The notes under the pieces: generated by a model
What the model was told of the DNA's origin: nothing
Databases searched by the model: none
The model's input: the letters and a program-made list of their open reading frames with translations, nothing else
Assembly: GCA_009700485.1 (NCBI GenBank)
Contig: WLLZ01000083.1
Location: forward strand, 1-7,766
Origin: Actinomycetota bacterium
GTDB taxonomy: Bacteria > Actinomycetota > Actinomycetes > S36-B12
Direction of reading: 5' to 3'
Length of the DNA: 7,766 nucleotides
Shown here: one piece after another, positions 5,688 through 7,766 of the stretch
Layout of the letters: every line of letters begins with the position of its first letter
How positions within the stretch are numbered: position 1 is the first letter of the stretch
Position numbers and translations under genes: made by a program

Positions 5688-6670
5688 GCGCATCCGCACC
5701 TGACGCCGGGCAGGCTCAAGCAAAAATCACCGTGCCGCACTCGCAATCAATGGTGGCACTTATCGGTTCTGATGATGAGTTCTTACGCCTGGTCGAAAAT
5801 TCATTCCCCGAATGCGACGTCTTAGTTCGCGGTAATGAGATCACGCTCACCGGCACTCCCGGTGATGTCGGAATTATTGAGGTTTTCTTCAGCGAGATGT
5901 TGGCGATGCTCCGCACCGGCCAGGCGTTGACCGTGGAGTCGGTTGAGCGCAGTATTTCCTTATTGCGCACAGGTGCGCGCCCTTCTGAAGTGTTAACTTC
6001 AAATATTCTTAGTAATCGCGGGCGCACTATCCGCGCCAAAACCTTAAACCAAAAGCGCTACGTAGATGCTATTGATAACAACACAGTTGTCTTTGGTATC
6101 GGCCCCGCTGGTACCGGCAAAACTTATCTGGCGGTCGCGAAAGCGGTCCAAGCGCTGCAGGCCAAGCGGGTGAATCGCATCGTCCTTACTCGGCCAGCTG
6201 TTGAGGCTGGTGAGCGGTTGGGTTTCTTGCCCGGCACCTTGTCGGAGAAGATTGATCCTTATCTGCGACCGCTCTACGATGCGCTGCACGACATGATTGA
6301 CCCTGACTCGATACCTCGACTGATAACCAGCGGCACGATTGAGATCGCGCCACTTGCCTACATGCGCGGGCGTACCTTAAATGATGCATACATTATTTTG
6401 GATGAAGCCCAAAACACCTCCGCGGAGCAGATGAAAATGTTTTTGACGCGCCTTGGTTTCGGCTCGACGATGGTGATCACCGGCGACGTAACTCAGGTTG
6501 ATCTCCCCAGTGGCACCACTAGCGGGCTGCGCGTGGTGGGCGAAATTCTTGAGGGTATTGAAGATGTGGCGTTCTGCCGACTCACCTCACAAGATGTTGT
6601 TCGGCATAAGTTGGTTGGCCGTATTGTCGACGCTTACGATCGATACGACGCAGAACGAGCGTCTAAGTGA
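5684..6670 (+). CDS. phoH: PhoH-like P-loop ATPase
   Basis: A 328-residue PhoH/YbeZ family protein. An N-terminal KH-like segment (about 20-95) leads to the P-loop domain: Walker A GPAGTGKT at 140-147, LTRPAVEAGERLGFLPG with the conserved Arg-Pro, Walker B IILDEAQN at 237-244, and VITGDVTQVDLP downstream as a sensor region. PhoH proteins bind and hydrolyse ATP; in E. coli YbeZ interacts with YbeY and helicase or RNA-handling activity has been proposed, which fits the next gene being ybeY. The ATG at 5684 overlaps the HIT stop by four bases with only AGG immediately before it, so coupling is likely. The name reflects the family; no phosphate-regulation signal is visible here. Confidence 0.95.
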   Translation: MSASAPDAGQAQAKITVPHSQSMVALIGSDDEFLRLVENSFPECDVLVRGNEITLTGTPGDVGIIEVFFSEMLAMLRTGQALTVESVERSISLLRTGARPSEVLTSNILSNRGRTIRAKTLNQKRYVDAIDNNTVVFGIGPAGTGKTYLAVAKAVQALQAKRVNRIVLTRPAVEAGERLGFLPGTLSEKIDPYLRPLYDALHDMIDPDSIPRLITSGTIEIAPLAYMRGRTLNDAYIILDEAQNTSAEQMKMFLTRLGFGSTMVITGDVTQVDLPSGTTSGLRVVGEILEGIEDVAFCRLTSQDVVRHKLVGRIVDAYDRYDAERASK

Positions 6671-6675
6671 GGTGT

Positions 6676-6686
6676 AGGAGGTGATC
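6676..6686 (+). promoter_or_regulatory. Extended 11-base Shine-Dalgarno ahead of ybeY
   Basis: AGGAGGTGATC is a perfect 11-base complement to the conserved 3' end of 16S rRNA (GATCACCTCCT). It lies in the 28-base gap between phoH and ybeY. It overlaps the GTG at 6681, which argues against that codon as the start and favours GTG 6696 or ATG 6699, although the GGAGG-to-start distance is then rather long (14 to 17 bases). Confidence 0.75.
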
Positions 6687-6698
6687 GGGTCAGGTGTG

Positions 6699-7154
6699 AT
6701 GGTGTCGAATGAAACCTCAGTTCAATGCGATACGCAGGCATTAGCAAAGTTGGCCACATTATTGTTTACGGAGTTGCGAATTCACCCAGATGTCGAGCTT
6801 GGTATTCGCCTAATTGATGCAACTGAGATGTCCGAGTTACATCTGCAGTGGATGGATGAGACGGGGCCAACCGATGTGTTGTCATTCCCGATGGATGAAC
6901 TTCGAAGCGCACCTATTGGAGTGGCACCTGAAGTAGGCCTACTCGGTGACATCGTGCTCTGCCCACAGGTTGCGCAGGAGCAGGCTGCCGAATTTTCGCG
7001 CAACCTTGATGGGGAGTTGCAATTCTTGACAATTCATGGGGTTCTTCATTTGATCGGATACGACCACATGACCGACGACGATCACGCCGAGATGTTTGCT
7101 CTACAAGATGAGCTGCTCTCGACCTGGCAGCTGCAGAGTGCAGGGTCTAAATGA
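6699..7154 (+). CDS. ybeY: Endoribonuclease YbeY (16S rRNA maturation factor)
   Basis: A 151-residue UPF0054 metalloprotein that acts in 16S rRNA 3'-end maturation and ribosome quality control. The zinc motif H-x3-H-x5-H is at H113, H117 and H123 within HGVLHLIGYDH, and GPTDVLSFPMDE (56-67) and LLGDIVLCPQ (81-90) are family signatures very close to mycobacterial YbeY. The start is chosen as ATG 6699, giving MVSNETSV; GTG 6696 is nearly as good. GTG 6681 would add six residues but lies inside the Shine-Dalgarno. This is the only operon junction without an overlap: it is separated from phoH by 28 bases with its own very strong binding site, suggesting independent or boosted translation. The stop overlaps the next ATG by four bases. 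Confidence 0.94.
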   Translation: MVSNETSVQCDTQALAKLATLLFTELRIHPDVELGIRLIDATEMSELHLQWMDETGPTDVLSFPMDELRSAPIGVAPEVGLLGDIVLCPQVAQEQAAEFSRNLDGELQFLTIHGVLHLIGYDHMTDDDHAEMFALQDELLSTWQLQSAGSK

Positions 7155-7766
7155 CCGCGGTTGACATTTGGTGCATCGTCCTGTCGGTTGGGCTTATCGG
7201 TTTGGCCGGCCTGTTGATCAGTGCCGAGACAGCCATCAATCGGGTATCCCGGGGCCGGATAGATGATATTCGGCGCGAATCAGGTAAGCGCGCCGAGAAG
7301 TTGCTTGTGGTACTGGCTGATCGCGCTCGGTACGTAAATGTTCTGCTTTTCCTGTCGACCTCGGCGACCGTAACGGCAACGGCGTTGGTCACATTTGCTT
7401 TGTATGACGTACTTACAGTGCATGGCACCTGGCCGGTGGGAGGTGCTCTGGCTTTTGCGGTAGTCATCATGGTCGTGATCGCATATGTCGCCCTTGGGGT
7501 GGCCCCGCGCACTTTGGGCCGCCAGCATGCTGAGCGAATTGCCCTCAGCGCCGCTGGCCCAGCACGTTTTCTGGCGGTCGTCCTCGGCCCCCTGGCTACC
7601 CTCCTAATTCATATTGGCAATGCACTCACGCCAGGCAGAGGTTTTCGCGAGGGGCCGTTCGCATCACAGGCCGAGTTACTTGAGTTAGTTGATCAGGCCA
7701 AGGCAGACTCCTTGATTGAAGACGATGAACGCCAGATGATCCATTCAGTTTTCGAGTTGGGTGATA
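7151..7766 (+). CDS. CNNM/CorC-type membrane protein with DUF21 domain (5' part only)
   Basis: The first 205 residues of a DUF21-CBS family protein (annotated elsewhere as HlyC/CorC or hemolysin-like transporter); the frame is open to the window edge. Four hydrophobic segments are visible, about 4-24, 62-84, 93-115 and 135-155, forming the DUF21 transmembrane domain, with LISAETAI after the first and VAPRTLGRQHAERIA after the third. The cytoplasmic part begins with QAELLELVDQAKADSLIEDDERQMIHSVFELGD, which normally leads into the paired CBS domains; these lie beyond the window. Family members are implicated in Mg2+ or Co2+ transport or resistance; the substrate here is unknown. Its ATG overlaps the ybeY stop by four bases. 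In actinobacteria this gene commonly follows ybeY and precedes era. Confidence 0.9.
   Translation, partial: MTAVDIWCIVLSVGLIGLAGLLISAETAINRVSRGRIDDIRRESGKRAEKLLVVLADRARYVNVLLFLSTSATVTATALVTFALYDVLTVHGTWPVGGALAFAVVIMVVIAYVALGVAPRTLGRQHAERIALSAAGPARFLAVVLGPLATLLIHIGNALTPGRGFREGPFASQAELLELVDQAKADSLIEDDERQMIHSVFELGD

Noticed and set aside
6681..6698. YbeY start at GTG 6681
   Set aside because: This GTG is part of the extended Shine-Dalgarno at 6676-6686, and the six extra residues do not match the family N-terminus.

Overview
The window reads as a chromosomal core-gene segment of an actinobacterium (Actinomycetota) with moderate G+C, roughly mid-50s percent by eye. The gene order hemW ... hrcA-dnaJ-rsmE-HIT-phoH-ybeY-CNNM/CBS protein matches the hrcA/dnaJ2 neighbourhood of Mycobacterium and Streptomyces, and HemW, YbeY and RsmE look actinobacterial in sequence. 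The modest G+C and the presence of a methylglyoxal synthase, which is not typical of the phylum, suggest a non-model, possibly environmental lineage. That lineage guess is inference.

Layout. (1) 20-1159: hemW, plus strand. (2) 1160-1714: a 555-base accessory patch between hemW and mgsA. It holds two near-identical 69-base hairpin repeats (1163-1231 and 1649-1717), an eroded fragment of a second mgsA 3' end (minus strand, about 1229-1320), a candidate promoter (1345-1372), and an intact 57-codon small gene with a good ribosome binding site (1425-1598) that matches no family I recognise. (3) 1715-2236: intact mgsA, minus strand. (4) 2237-2405: divergent control region with a nearly perfect CIRCE operator (2354-2380) and a strong Shine-Dalgarno for hrcA. 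(5) 2406-7766: one dense plus-strand operon, hrcA, dnaJ, rsmE, HIT, phoH, ybeY and the start of a DUF21/CBS membrane protein that runs off the window. Five of its six junctions are 4-base stop/start overlaps.

Functional logic. HrcA binds CIRCE and so should repress its own operon under non-stress conditions, linking DnaJ co-chaperone supply to a set of ribosome and RNA maintenance genes (RsmE methylates 16S rRNA, YbeY matures the 16S 3' end, PhoH is an NTPase often paired with YbeY). MgsA is transcribed away from the same control region, so CIRCE could affect it too.

The core operon is ordinary. The unusual part is the hemW-mgsA gap. A hairpin element sits immediately after the hemW stop codon and a copy of it ends exactly at the mgsA stop codon. 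The first copy is followed by a shrunken mgsA tail whose breakpoints fall on short direct repeats, and the unrecognised small gene lies between the two copies. I read this as a past duplication or recombination event that placed a small gene between hemW and mgsA while copying the shared hairpin.
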